Shown here in pieces: positions 35,516 through 47,079 of a DNA stretch of 64,000 nt. Source of the DNA: Cordia subcordata (Eukaryota; Streptophyta; Magnoliopsida; Boraginales; Cordiaceae). The stretch covers positions 2,126,501 through 2,190,500 of the forward strand of contig JAPTOF010000021.1 in the NCBI GenBank assembly GCA_028554755.1, given 5' to 3'. The notes under the pieces are model-generated. The model searched no databases, was not told the origin of the DNA, and saw only the letters and a program-made list of their open reading frames with translations. Positions within the stretch are counted from its first letter, which is position 1, and each line of letters opens with the position of its first letter. The position numbers and the translations under genes are program-made.

Positions 35516-35829
35516 TCCTTCAATCGCATGTTATACACACTCTATTTAAATGACGTCGTTTGATGTCGTTTAAAATTAAAAAAAAAAACACGTTTTAACA
35601 AGTCAAAGCGGAGCTGTTAAAATCATTGTTATAATTTTGTGTATGGACTCTCTGAGAATTTATCTTCTAATGTCTAAGCATCTATCTTTGTTTTTGAATT
35701 AGTAATTTATGCATGTTGAACATGTAGAGTGAATGTTTTGAATTAATACTATTAATTTATCAAATATGCAATATTTTGTGAACTATTAGTGTAACAAATG
35801 AAATACTATACTGATTTTGCATATGTAGT

Positions 35830-36440
35830 GTATGAATTTTGAACCAGTAGTTTATTTATTTTGAGCTAGTAGTTTATTTAGTTTAAACTAGTAGTTTATT
35901 CAGTTTGAACCAGTTGTTTATTCATTTTGAACCAATAGTTTATTCATTTTGAACCATGATTTTTATTTTATCACATAGCATGATATCAATTTTAAGCCAG
36001 TAGTTTATTTATTTAAACTAGTAGTTTAGTTATTTTGAACCAATAGTTTATTTATTTTGAATCATATTTTTTATTTTACCAGGTAGCATGATATCAACCA
36101 GTAGCTTATTCATTTTGAACCATGATTTTTATTTATCAGGTAGCGTGATTCAATTTTGAAGCAATAGTTTATTTCATTTTGAACTAGTAGCTTATTCAGT
36201 TTGAACCAATAGTTTAATCATTTTGAACCAATAGTCTATTGACTTTGAACCATGATTTTTATTTTATCACATAGCATGATATCAATTTTAAGCCAGTAGT
36301 TTATTTATTTAAACTAGTAGTTTAGTTATTTTGAACCAATAGTTTATTTATTTTGAACTATGATTTATGATTTTAATTTTATCAGATAGCATGATATCAA
36401 TTTTGAATCAATAGTTTATTCATTTTGAATATACAAGGCA
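35830..36440. repeat. 22-bp minisatellite with a higher-order repeat
   Basis: A unit close to TTTGAACCAGTAGTTTATTCA is repeated many times with small changes (AATAGTTTATTCATTTTGAAC and similar), punctuated by a TTTTATCACATAGCATGATA spacer. A 114-bp block at 35948-36061 recurs without change at 36244-36357. Such identity, against the otherwise variable array, points to recent unequal exchange or gene conversion. Confidence 0.85.
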
Positions 36441-38445
36441 AATATTTTGAACTTTGAATTTTACTTTATCACATAGCAAAACATCGATTGTCAAGTATTT
36501 TTGTAATGTGAAAATTTATAATATATTTTTAGAGTGATTTCACACATTTTGTTAGTGATGTTTATACATTTTCATAGTGATGTTCAAACACGTACTAAGG
36601 TTGAATATACTTGTCATGGAAGAGTGTGTGTGTATGTGTGTATGTATAGTGTGAATATTTTGTGTGTTTTGTGGTAAAAATTGTTACCTTTACGCCAGTG
36701 TTGCTAATTTGGATGAAGTCATCGAAGTTTTTTAGTCATAAGAGAATTTGTTGTTGACAGAGTTACGAGATAGACAGAGAGGTTTTGTACATATTTCAAA
36801 TGTGGGCACTTCGTGTTTTGAGAGTTTTAGCTGATTTAGGTCTTATTATATAGCATGCATCTGATGTGCAAGAAAGTGTACAGTAGTTGTTAGGCGCATA
36901 ATAATTAGAGAGCATAGTATATAGGCTATGAAAGGACTTGTATTATATAAAAGATGGTACATGCATTTTCAATAAATAACACTGTCATCATTGTAAATCT
37001 CTCTTCCATCCAACAAAACATTTTAATATATCCTTATATATATATTTATATTTGTTACGTAATTTAATTCATTTCATCACCAATTAATAATAATATTTTT
37101 CATGTAAAAAATCAATCAAAATTCTTTTATTTTTTTCCATATTAGATCATTTTTTAATTCTACTTTCTCGATTTAACTATTTTATTCAATAATTGAAGAT
37201 CTATGATAATAATTTAAACGTGTGTTCAATTATTATATTTCTCTTATAAAAATTATTAGTTGAATTGACCATCAACAATAGATAAAGAAATTAAAAACAT
37301 GCATTTCTCCTATGCACTGCACGTTATATACTTGCGTATATTATAAAGTCATAATTTTTTCTTTTTCATTAATATTACGTGTCATCATGTCATATTTTCT
37401 ACCTCTCCAAAGAAGAGCCTATTTTCTTTTACTCATACAAAAAATATTTCCTAATCAAATTTATTTCACGTATGTACTTCCACTTCCATATTCTTCCATT
37501 AACTTAATTTTGATTATTGCACTATTATTCAATTTTATAAAATATAAAAATTGTAATTAGTGTTAAAAACCTACTAAAATTTTTACTTCAAGATATATTT
37601 ATATTTTGTTTTTAAATAAAACGTAAAATTGACTATCAATAATAAATAAAAAATAAAAATACTCATTTTTCCATATCTTGCACTAGTGCAATATAGCATA
37701 CTTTCTGTTCTATATCAAATCTTACTTTCCATTTAGCTAATAAAGTAGATATTGTAATGGTTTCAAATTTTTATATCACATTTTAATAGATATTTTAATT
37801 GCACATAATTTATTAATTATTGGATATTTTTTTTATCAAACTCTTTTTACTTATATTTGTTATTGAGAAAATTTAGCCTTAATTCAAAATCAGATGTGAT
37901 TTTCTTTCTGAATAGCTAGAGTAACATATATAATTTGCATTTCTAATTTAAATGTATGTTTATACCTTAGATGTCAAGAATAAAATTCTTTGAATTTATA
38001 ACACACTCTCTATATATATGTGTGTGTGTGTGTTACACAATATTTTGAAATATATGTTATCATTACTTTAACTATGATCTTTAAATATTTTATTAAATGC
38101 TAAAATATTTAAGTCTCTATTATCCCATCTTACATTTGAATTAATTATATACCTTTTTTTTTCTTTTGTAACTCCTATGTAAAATTTTATCCTTCAACTT
38201 TTTTTGTATTTAAAATTACATATTAGTTTTTTGTTCCGCAATGGCAATAGTTGAATAATTACTCAATTTTTAGTAATCAATTATTTTTTATACATATTAT
38301 TTTTTATAATCGATTATTTCTAGGACATGTTATATGTGCACTTAATATATATTTCTTTCAGTTAATATTATTCAATTTTTTTTATGATGTTTTTAATTCT
38401 TTTTTCTATTTTTAAAATCATTTTTATATTTTAAAGAAAATTATG
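36441..38445. other. AT-rich spacer, possibly Helitron body
   Basis: No coding region is recognised. GT-rich microsatellites lie at about 36624-36665 and 38018-38033. The sequence leads without a break into a Helitron-like 3' terminus at 38470, so part of it may belong to that element, whose 5' end I could not place. Confidence 0.3.
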
Positions 38446-38470
38446 CCGTGCATCGCACGGTAAATCTAGT
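38446..38470 (+). mobile_element. Helitron-like 3' terminus
   Basis: A 6-bp stem (CCGTGC-ATC-GCACGG, 38446-38460) is followed after five bases by CTAGT (38466-38470) and then T. A GC-rich hairpin just before a CTRRT end, with T as the next host base, is the Helitron 3' signature. No Rep/helicase frame is seen, so any element here is non-autonomous. Confidence 0.5.
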
Positions 38471-39613
38471 TTACCTGTATAATAAAAAACTAACAAAACA
38501 GGCAAAAAAAAGGAATAAATGAAACATCTCGACTCGTAGATCAAACTCACAAAATCGAGAAAATTTGAGATGGAGAGCAGTTGGCGGATACCAATAAGAA
38601 TTATATTGTTTGAGATGCTCGTTTTCTATTCAAGCCAAAGAATATAAATATAGGAAAAAGAAAAAGAGGAAGAAGAGGAAAAGATTATGTTTTCTTGTTG
38701 CAGGTATGCTGACCATGTATGCGACGTGTACAAACCTTGCACGTGTGCATGCATGGCGAGATCTCTATTATTAGCTTCGCAAGAAATGAAAGCGCAATAG
38801 ATCATGCATTTTCTGCATGAAAGTTCCTGTTGGTCATATCTTTGCAATATATACTAATGTGGTTGTTTCTGTTAAATTCTTATTTTGTCTGATTTTCTGG
38901 AAAAAAAATTAGACCCATTTGGAGAATGGTATCGCTTAATTTTACCTTATGATTTTGTCTTTTATTGATAGGGTTTTTGGATTGATTTTTTTAAAAGTGC
39001 TTTTCTTATCTTTTGAAAAAAAAAATATTTTTTTAAGAAGTTAAAACTTTTCACTTTTGAAAAAAAGCTAAATCTTTTTTTGAAAGCCAAACCAATTACT
39101 TATTGCAAAAAGATTATACTTTTTACAAAAAAAAAGTTTTTTTTTTTTTCACGAGAAAAAGCTAATTCAAATGCGCCCTTAATAGGTTACGGTTTCTTGT
39201 TTTTGTTCCAAAAGTTGTTGAAAACTTCAAATCCCATTTTTCAATGTCATTGCTTAGATAATTGGAATATGTATGTGATATTTGAAACTATGCTTGAATC
39301 AATGTAGTGTTTGACGAACACGGTATGGACAGAAACGAAGAAAGTATGGTTGACAATTTGCTGCATTCAATTTTTCCATGAGAAGAATATACAGCACTTT
39401 TCCTATGGCGTTCTTTTTCCTGTATAATTCTTGACTAGCGAATTTATGGCCAATTATTTTACGTCTGCACTTTCTGAAATGTAGTCTTGAATATGGCGTG
39501 TTATGGTGCTTAATTTGGCTATTCTATTATGAACCACGGATAGGAAGTTGAAGATTTCAAACTTGATCGAATTGTTCCAAAAAGACTGGTTTCTACACTC
39601 ACTATAGTTACAC
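38471..39613. other. Upstream region of the DUF4378 gene, with a MITE
   Basis: The promoter and any leader exons of the gene starting at 39614 should lie here. A segment at about 38714-38755 contains two ACGTG cores in an imperfect inverted repeat. The 38971-39178 part is a Tourist-like element. No TATA box is obvious. Confidence 0.35.
38971..39178. mobile_element. Tourist-like MITE, family A copy 3
   Basis: Begins GGGTTTTTGGATTGA and ends CTAATTCAAATGCGCCC, inverted relatives of the family A ends, with the same poly-A/T interior. The TSD is not clean (ATA / TTA). It lies about 435 bp upstream of the DUF4378 gene's start codon. Confidence 0.5.
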
Positions 39614-42600
39614 ATGAAGAAGAGTTTGCAGCGCCGAGATTCGGATGTTTCCTTGAGCCATAATCATCCAGGATGTATGCGGGGCATATTTACTCAATTC
39701 ACCTACAATAGGTGGCATAATGTCAGGAAAATGCTTCCGCACAGGAGGCATTCTGGTGCAAAACACACTGCTGGTAGGAAATATCGGTTCTGGTTGAGCC
39801 TTCTCTGCCATTACTTGTTGTTTGTGATGCATTTTCCGCGGCTTCAGAAGTGGATGAAATGAGATTAGTCTACTTGATTGTCCTGTGCCTGTTAAATAGT
39901 ACTTGCTCTAGATTGAAATTGATTTAGCCAATGATCTATTTCTTGGTATCTAATCACATTAAACTTAGCCCCTATCCCTCTATCCGGGGGGTTCGGCTAC
40001 TTGCGTGTGATGAGACCTACTCGTGTTTAAAGTTTTCTTTTCTGTCAGCTCTATTCTTAGGAAGTCTTGTCTTAATATTTCCATCAAAGTCATCTTACAG
40101 AAGTTTTCTATTTCAGCCATCTTGCGACAAACTTATCTAATTTCTTTCTTCCTCAGTAGTGCATGGAGAGCCAGAAAGCCGTGCGGATGCTGCTGAAAGG
40201 CCAGAAAATGCCGATGCCGATATGGAAAAGTCAGCTGTAAGACTTCAAAAGATGGCTTTTATCACTCTGCTTTACTTTGATCAATTGTGCTTTATCAGCA
40301 GAGCTGAAAATTTGTTCTTCTAGTCTATGTAAAAAAATCTCCTTTTCTGTTACATGATTATGGATATGATAGCAATGATGTTTGGTATCTATGGCCTAAA
40401 CTTGTCAGACTGAAGCAAGAGTGACAGAAACTGGTTCTGTACACAAAAGCTCAATGAAATCGCGATTGAAGGCTTTGATTTCAGAAGAGATCTCCAAAAG
40501 AAAGGGCCGACATGGGAGAAGTTCCTCCCAACCTGCACGACTGCAAATGGCACAAACTGATTCTACTCACTACCATGGATCTGCAGGCAGTCATTCTACC
40601 AGTCAAATTGCTTTAAATGATGAGCGTTTGAGGAACGAAGACAAGATGCAGCCTTCTGTTGCTAGCTTATTAGATCCACCCCTGCCAAAAGTCCATCAAG
40701 AACCAGTTAGTAGCAGCAACACCTGTGATCTCTGTGCTGCAATGCTTACCATGAACTACTTGAGGCAAAGCGAAGTTAATGAGAAAGGCAATCAACCAGT
40801 TAAGGACCACACTCTTCTTCAGGACAAATCAATATATGCAATTGAGCCAAGCAAAACTGCTTCACTCCAGGAGTCGAAACTGTTTTTAGACGCTTTGGAT
40901 TTGCTTAACATGAGGAAGGAATTGTTTCTGAAAGTTCTAAAAGATCCAAATTCTTCATTATCTCACCAATTGCATGGTAAACAATTGGCAAAATTAAGAG
41001 TGGGATTAACCAAGTCTGTTTCATTTCCTATGCCTGGCTCATCAAGGGGAAGACAGGTAGTTACCAATGATGCAAAATCCAAACATTCTCGATATTGTAC
41101 ATTTGCATCAGCGGAAGAAATGAATGAGCATTCAACAACATTAGCTATGTGCCAGGAAGACAGTACTACAGATGAATATCACAGGCAGCAAAAGCCTATT
41201 GATATTGCTTCTCCTGCTGTACCTCATCAGCTGAAGAGCCGGCATGGAAATATACTAGCTATCAAGCGGTTCAAGAACATCGGGGAGAAAATAAAGCATG
41301 CAATTAATGAAAGCCGAAAGGATAGACAACGAATTCTTATGGATGCTGTCCTTCACAAAATTCCTTATGGTCGGAAGTCCACCAAGGAAAGCAAAGGACT
41401 GACTGACACACATGAAAAACCAGTGGAAATGTGTAATAAAAATGGTCCTGGAAGTTGTAGTAGAAGTGGACTGCAAAACTACTGCAGAGCATCATCTTTC
41501 AATGAATCATTTGAGAAATATAACCAATTAATAGAATCTGATCCTGGGGGAGAAGCAAAAGGCCAGATTTCTGAGAGAACAAGGTTGAGAATAAACGTTA
41601 CACCATCTCCTGTTAGCAATAGTTCAAGGAAACTTGCCAGGATTCTCTCTTTGCCTGATCTCAGGTCGTCCTCTGGTTTGCCAAGCGAGGTGTCTCCTGA
41701 AGACACTTCTTCGAATACCCCAGATAGAATTGGTAAACAAAAACATTCAGAATCCTGTGAGCGTTTAGATAATCAAGTTGAGTCGGATGCTGGTGAGAGT
41801 AATGATAATTCAAGTGGCCTAAAGTTGGAAAAGAGTGAATATAGCCATGACCTCAATAGTGAGCACAAACTAACTTCTGCTCCTGTGCTGGAAAAACCAA
41901 TTCTGGATCCCGCCCACGGTTCAAATTCTCAGGAAGGTGCACCTGGCCTTACAGAATATGTATCAGAAGGTATAGTATGTTTTGTGTAAACATTTATTTA
42001 CTGAATTTAGTTTTTGCTCTCTTATCTGGACACGAAATTCATTTGTCTTCATGATGTAGTTCTGGTAGATTTAATAAAAGCATAAATTGTGTTCATGAGG
42101 AAGATACAGGTGCATCATTTAGGATGCACGTTAACATGGCTAGACATTATTCTTGTTGGTAAATATGGACATCAATGTATTAGCAAGTGTATGCATTAAC
42201 TTGACGAGAAAAAGAAAATATTGGATGCTATTAATACAATTATCTAGCTAAAACTTTTTGCTTGTACTGGAGATAAATTAATATTGGATTCCCATCTTAA
42301 ATAGTTGGCTCATAAAAGGGGGTGGGGAGGGTTGAATTGGACGAGAGAAGGGTGAATATAAGTTTAATGTCAGGAAGTGTGTCACTTTGTGATGTTTATC
42401 ATAAAGAAAACAAGGAGACAAAAGTTAAGGAGGGAAAAAAAATATTAACTTTGCGAAAATTTCGCAGGATTTTTGCGTTCAAATAGTCGGTATTGTTTTA
42501 AGGTTCAAACCTTTCAGGCTTGGTTTGCCAAGAAGTGAAGCATTTGTACTAAAGCCATGGATTGTCATCTTATTCCTTCACATGACATCTATATAGTTTC

Positions 42601-43517
42601 AAGTGTGCTGCAAGACAAAGGCCTTATTTACTCTACCAAAACAAGAGAAGATTTAAGATTTGATGATCTGCAAAAATTGCACCATGATTATAAACTTGTT
42701 GATGTTCTATGGACTCATTTGAATACAAAGAACAAAAATTTGTCAGTAGCTGTTGTAGTGCTCCTTTCTCTTCATTTCAGAAGTGCTATTTAGATATCTC
42801 ATTTGTGGCTGAAACAATTATGCAGAATTGGTGCCAAAGGACCCCTTGCCTATTGAAGATGATGATTCTTTTCCTGATCAGGAACATGAAATCAACAGAG
42901 ACTCCGTGACCAAATCTGATGATGGGATTAAGTCGGAGAAAGTAGAAGTTTCATCCAGGCAATTCTATGATGACATTTTCCAACTTCAAGTGGATATGAA
43001 AAATAAAACTGAATTCAATTATGTGAAGGATGTGTTAGAGTTATCCGGCTTCAGCAGCCACGAGTTCCTTGGAAAATGGCATTCTGCGGGGCAGGCATTG
43101 GACCCTTCAGTTTTCCACGAAGTAGAAGGGTGTTTAGTAGCTCAACCTGATGACTTTTACGAAAATGAATTCTACAGAAGCTGCGCTAATCTCCTTCTGT
43201 TCGAGTTAGTAAACGAGGTCTTATTAGACATCTATGGGAAATCATCTGCCTACTGGCCAATGCCTTTAACTTGCTGCTCTCATATCCATCCAATGCCTGT
43301 TGGTTACCATGTCCTGGAGGGCGTCTGGGGGGATATGAGTTACTATTTGAGATGGAGGCCCGAGTTTGATCAATCGCTTGATGATGCTGTCAGCAGGGAC
43401 TTGGCGAGAAGTGATGGTTGGATGAACCTCCAGTTTGATGCAGAGTGTGTGGGGCTTGAACTGGAGGAAATAATACTTGATGATCTCTTAGATGAAGTTC
43501 TATATGACTTCAGTTAA
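39614..43517 (+). CDS. DUF4378 / TRM-like protein, 4 coding exons
   Basis: The product is a large, mostly disordered plant protein of the DUF4378 group that includes the TRM (TON1-recruiting motif) and LONGIFOLIA proteins, which link the TON1-PP2A complex to microtubules and affect cell shape. Exons: 39614-39773, 40157-40236, 40409-41969 and 42826-43517, total 2493 nt and 830 residues; frames join at every junction. Exon 1 encodes a basic N-terminus with GCMRGIFTQF, followed by NRWHNVRKMLPHRRH. About residues 235-265 form a helical block, FLDALDLLNMRKELFLKVLK, typical of the family. The C-terminal DUF4378 runs from about 666 to 830 (FNYVKDVLELSGF, FELVNEVLLDIYG, LDDLLDEVLYDF). The middle is Ser/Lys-rich, with a possible nuclear-type basic stretch. 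I start at 39614, the first ATG in frame. The exact TRM subgroup is not fixed by eye. Confidence 0.88.
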
Positions 43518-43624
43518 CAATGGTAGATCAGTTTCTCTTTGTAGGTTTCCAGGAAGTCACAGGGTCGAAACACAGAAACGGCTTCTTACAGAAGTACAAA
43601 GACAGACTACGTACGATAGACCTA

Positions 43625-43744
43625 GAGCCTGTTTGTGCTAAGCTTACGTGAGACTTGTAAACTACAAATAGTAAAAAAACATGTGAGAGAATACTTTTTT
43701 TTAGGTGCTTATAAGCAACAAAATAAGCAGAACCAAACGAGCTC
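43625..43744. mobile_element. Short Tourist-like MITE in the 3' flank of the DUF4378 gene
   Basis: 120 bp with ends GAGCCTGTTTGTGC and ACCAAACGAGCTC (inverted), bordered by CTA on each side (43622-43624 and 43745-43747). The interior has AGGTGCTTATAAGCAAC. It starts 108 bp after the stop codon, so it may be transcribed in the 3' UTR. Confidence 0.5.
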
Positions 43745-43747
43745 CTA

Positions 43748-44917
43748 GACTGGGTTTGACACTTTTTCCGACCTAATGCGTATATTGAACATCGTGCAAC
43801 GGGTGCATTATACATTGCAACTTGCATTATAATTTGAGTATATAGAGTTTTATCTTCAAGCCAAGTGCATAGACATTAGAGTTAACTTGATTATGTGAAA
43901 AGAATAGGCACAGAATCGGGATATATTAATCCATGACAAATTGATACACTGTAAAGTTTATATAGATGATGAAATTGTGCATGAGTATTTGCCATTACTT
44001 CACATAGATTGCGGCATTTTAGTTCTTAAAATTTCCATTCTTGAAGCTCAGGACTGGTTGTTTTCTGTATGCCCCCCTACATACCGGTTTTTATTATCTT
44101 CTGCCTGCTATCAGAGATTGAGCACTCTGAGGTTTCTAACAAAAATCACAGAATAATCACTTTCGTATATGTACGCTATTTTTAGAATATGATTTTCGAG
44201 AAGTGTTGTGATATGAGATTTTCTAATTCTAATTCGGGACAATTTAAGGAGGCAAGCAGATCATTTATGATATAGGAATGCAAAACATTGAATTTATCCT
44301 TTAAAGACTCTTTTATTAAATTTACTAACTCGTGTCGATATTGGATCCACTCTTAACACCCAAATCAATCTATGAATACTACCTCAAATTGAATTGCTAA
44401 AATAATACCTATTATTATCAATATGTTACGTTGGGTCAACCCAAAAGGAGAAGTTATCTATTTATTCTTTTTTTTCTTTTTTTCATTTTTCTTCTTGAGT
44501 CGTTACCTTTTAATTGTTTAATGAATATTCCTAGAAGGTAGCAAATACAAGTTACCTAGTCAGCACACTTTATTTAATTAAAGAATGCGAGTTTCCTTTT
44601 TCTTTTCTTTTGTTATTAATTATTTTTTCCCAACCTTCGACTTGACTCTTAAGGACATTTTGACTTCGACTTTGATTAAATCCTTGAAATTTGTATGTAT
44701 ATTTTTTCTAAGTAATCTAATCTTCTGCGTTTGACCGGAAGGAAATTAAACAAATGGTACAAATTTGGCTACATTTAGAATGTTTTCTTTTCATTCTTAC
44801 GATGTAAAAACCCAATTAGTAAAACCCGACTACTAACATATATAGTCCTAATTGGAAGTCATTGTTTACATAGTCAAGCTTTTATTGTTTTTTCCCTCAT
44901 TTGTTCAATTATTTTTA
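43748..44917. other. Intergenic spacer, nothing recognised
   Basis: AT-rich DNA without coding signal or bounded repeats. Confidence 0.35.
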
Positions 44918-44931
44918 AAGTTTTGAGTTAT

Positions 44932-45070
44932 GACAAAAAGGTGTAGCTCAGTGGTAACACTCTTGATTTGGGACCTATAGGTCTTGAGTTTAGATCAGCA
45001 GTGAGAGTAAGTGAGAAACCACTATTAAATCTCTTCTTATGAAAGAAGAAAAAAAAAAAAAAAAAAAAAG
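44932..45070 (+). mobile_element. tRNA-derived SINE (short)
   Basis: Contains GTGTAGCTCAGTGGTAACAC (44941-44960), a good A-box-like tRNA start, and a decayed B-box region (GGTCTTGAGTTTAGATCA). It ends in a long A run (about 45050-45069). Flanks AAGTTTTGAGTTAT (44918-44931) and AAGTGTTGAGTTAT (45071-45084) match at 13 of 14 bases, as expected for a target-site duplication. Confidence 0.68.
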
Positions 45071-45084
45071 AAGTGTTGAGTTAT

Positions 45085-45977
45085 TAATGAAAATCTACTT
45101 AATTCACAAAAACAAAAAATGGAAAAAGATAAAAAAAAAAAACAAAAACAATTACCGGACCAGAGAAAAAGCAGCAAGCCCGTCTAGAATTAACCTCGTG
45201 GGCTTGGACCCTATGCCCCACGGGGAGCGTTTGCCCAAGTTTTGGGTCTCATCTTTTGAATGGAAAATGAAAGAACAAACTCCAACGATTTCTACTTAGG
45301 AAAAAAAAAACCTCTAATAATTTCCTTTTCCCTTTTTTTTCTTTTTTTTTTTTTTTGGTGAAGGGATTAAAGAATAATATTTGAATTCTTTTATAACGCC
45401 ACATTATTAATATTTTTATAATAATGTAACATTATTACTGAAAGAGAAAGATATCAAATATTTGGAGTTTCCTTTTGCATATCCTACGGCCAAAAATCCA
45501 AGTTAGATTCGAGTATTTTATATTTTTTAGTTATTGAGAGGACACGAGTGAATTATTTTAGGATAAGGGCTGATATTTGTTCGCGATTGATGATGATTCC
45601 ATCTATTCGCACTTTGTCCTAGTCGAACCCTTATCTTTGCCTTGTATGTTGTGCCCATTTTTTGAGCAATCTTTGGTAAAACTATAATTTCTCTCGCTAG
45701 CAACATTCTAACAATCGGAAGAAAATTACGATAGTATCCAAGGGAAAAATAATATTGCTCCCTAAAGGTGGGAACCAACAATAAGAGTGTTGATTCGTAA
45801 ACCTTTGGTTTAAATTTTTTTTTTCTTTTCTATTAGCATTAACTCAAATTTTTTTACGAAAAAAACTTCTAATCGGACCGCTCAAGTGATCACTCACTGT
45901 GAAAATGATTGACCCCGCTTTAGTTTTTTTGCTTGAATAACGCCAGACCAAAGAAGTTACCCCTCTTTCGTTGTTTC
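45085..45977. other. Intergenic spacer
   Basis: No family is recognised. An 84-codon minus-strand frame (45781-45527) matches nothing I know. Poly-T tracts lie around 45335-45356. Confidence 0.3.
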
Positions 45978-45993
45978 AGAATATGAAGAACAA

Positions 45994-46242
45994 GCCCCCA
46001 GGGGCATAGGTGAGTTGGTAAGTGGCCAGGTGATTAGGGTGGAGACATCCTGACAACGCGGGATCGAGTCCGTGTGGCGCGATCTCATTGAAATATTGCG
46101 GTATTCTTTGGATTTCCACGCCGTTGGTCCTCTCGCAGTGCCGCCACTCACGCACATCCCTCGATTTACCTCCCGCCTGGTTAAGGGGCCTCTGGCCAGG
46201 TGGGAAAGGGGTTCTCCTTTGGTTAACCCTTTTGAAAAAAAA
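45994..46242 (+). mobile_element. tRNA-derived SINE with perfect 16-bp target duplication
   Basis: About 249 bp. A tRNA-like head (GGGGCATAGGTGAGTTGGTA, then GGGATCGAGTCC as B box at about 46060) is followed by a body with GTCCTCTCGCAGTGCCGCC and a short A-rich tail (about 46235-46242). AGAATATGAAGAACAA occurs exactly at 45978-45993 and 46243-46258. The B box is near consensus and the duplication unmutated, so the insertion is fairly young. Confidence 0.85.
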
Positions 46243-46258
46243 AGAATATGAAGAACAA

Positions 46259-46846
46259 AAGAAACCATCCCCGGGAAGTGCCTCCCAGCTCAATAAAATT
46301 GATGGGCAGATATCTTACATTTTCTGTCTTATGCCTAGATATCATTTTAAAGTTCAACCTTTTTTTTTGGTTTTGGTTTAAAGTTCACTTTCTTCATGTG
46401 CCACGGTTACTTTCAGAGAACAATGATTGTTGCTTCAGCTTCACCTTTATTCCTTTTGGTCTTAATGAATGGTGACCTCTCTTTTGGCTCACCACTCTTG
46501 CCATTGCAAATCACCCCTTTATTTTCACTTTGGAATCAGAAGCCATTTGTGGCAACGATTCTCGACAATATTCTTTGCATTTTTCTCCCCATCACTCGAT
46601 TGAGAGCATCAAGCACTAGTTGAGATATAGCCATGGCCATTAAGTGGGTGGTTTGTTCTTATTCATTTCAACAAATATATTAATAAGGATAAGAAGGTAA
46701 ACAAGTGACGTTCACAATCACAATAGTGTATAGTAAATTGATAACTTTCATTAGAAGAGGATGCGATAACTCGCTAATGGGTAATGGTAAAAGTTTGACG
46801 TTTTTAACTATTCAATTTATTATTTTGACACTAGTACTTTTGATAT
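46259..46846. other. Intergenic spacer, nothing recognised
   Basis: Short frames at 46248-46623 overlap one another without family resemblance. Confidence 0.3.
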
Positions 46847-46849
46847 TAA

Positions 46850-47076
46850 GGGCTTGTTTGGATTTTTTTTTTTAAGGAAAAAGTACTTTTTTCCTGAAAA
46901 AGTTACATTAAATTTGTAATAACTATTTGATTTGACTTTCAAAAAAATTAAAACTCTTAAAAAAAAGCTCAAACATAATTTTTTTTAAAAGTCAAAATTT
47001 TCAATTTCTCAAAAAAAATTATTTTTCAAAAACTGTTGAAAAAATACTTTTTAAAAAAACCAATCTAAACGGGCCA
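46850..47076. mobile_element. Tourist-like MITE, family A copy 4
   Basis: 227 bp, GGGCTTGTTTGGATT ... CCAATCTAAACGGGCCA, flanked by TAA at 46847-46849 and 47077-47079. The interior closely follows copy 1 (TAACTATTTGATTTGACTTTC and TTTTCAAAAACTGTT). Confidence 0.68.
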
Positions 47077-47079
47077 TAA

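Noticed and set aside
39774..39862. Read-through of DUF4378 exon 1 into a hydrophobic tail
   Set aside because: A GTAGGA donor at 39774 and in-frame joining to 40157 give a better protein; the tail is intronic.
42557..42793. A 78-codon frame just before the last exon of the DUF4378 gene
   Set aside because: It lies in intron 3, does not join in frame with the exons and has no DUF4378-family sequence.
44941..45010. Possible tRNA gene
   Set aside because: The A box is good but the B box is decayed; the poly-A tail and flanking duplication show it is a SINE.
46020..46070. Possible tRNA gene with GGGATCGAGTCC
   Set aside because: It is the tRNA-like head of a 249-bp SINE with a 16-bp target duplication.
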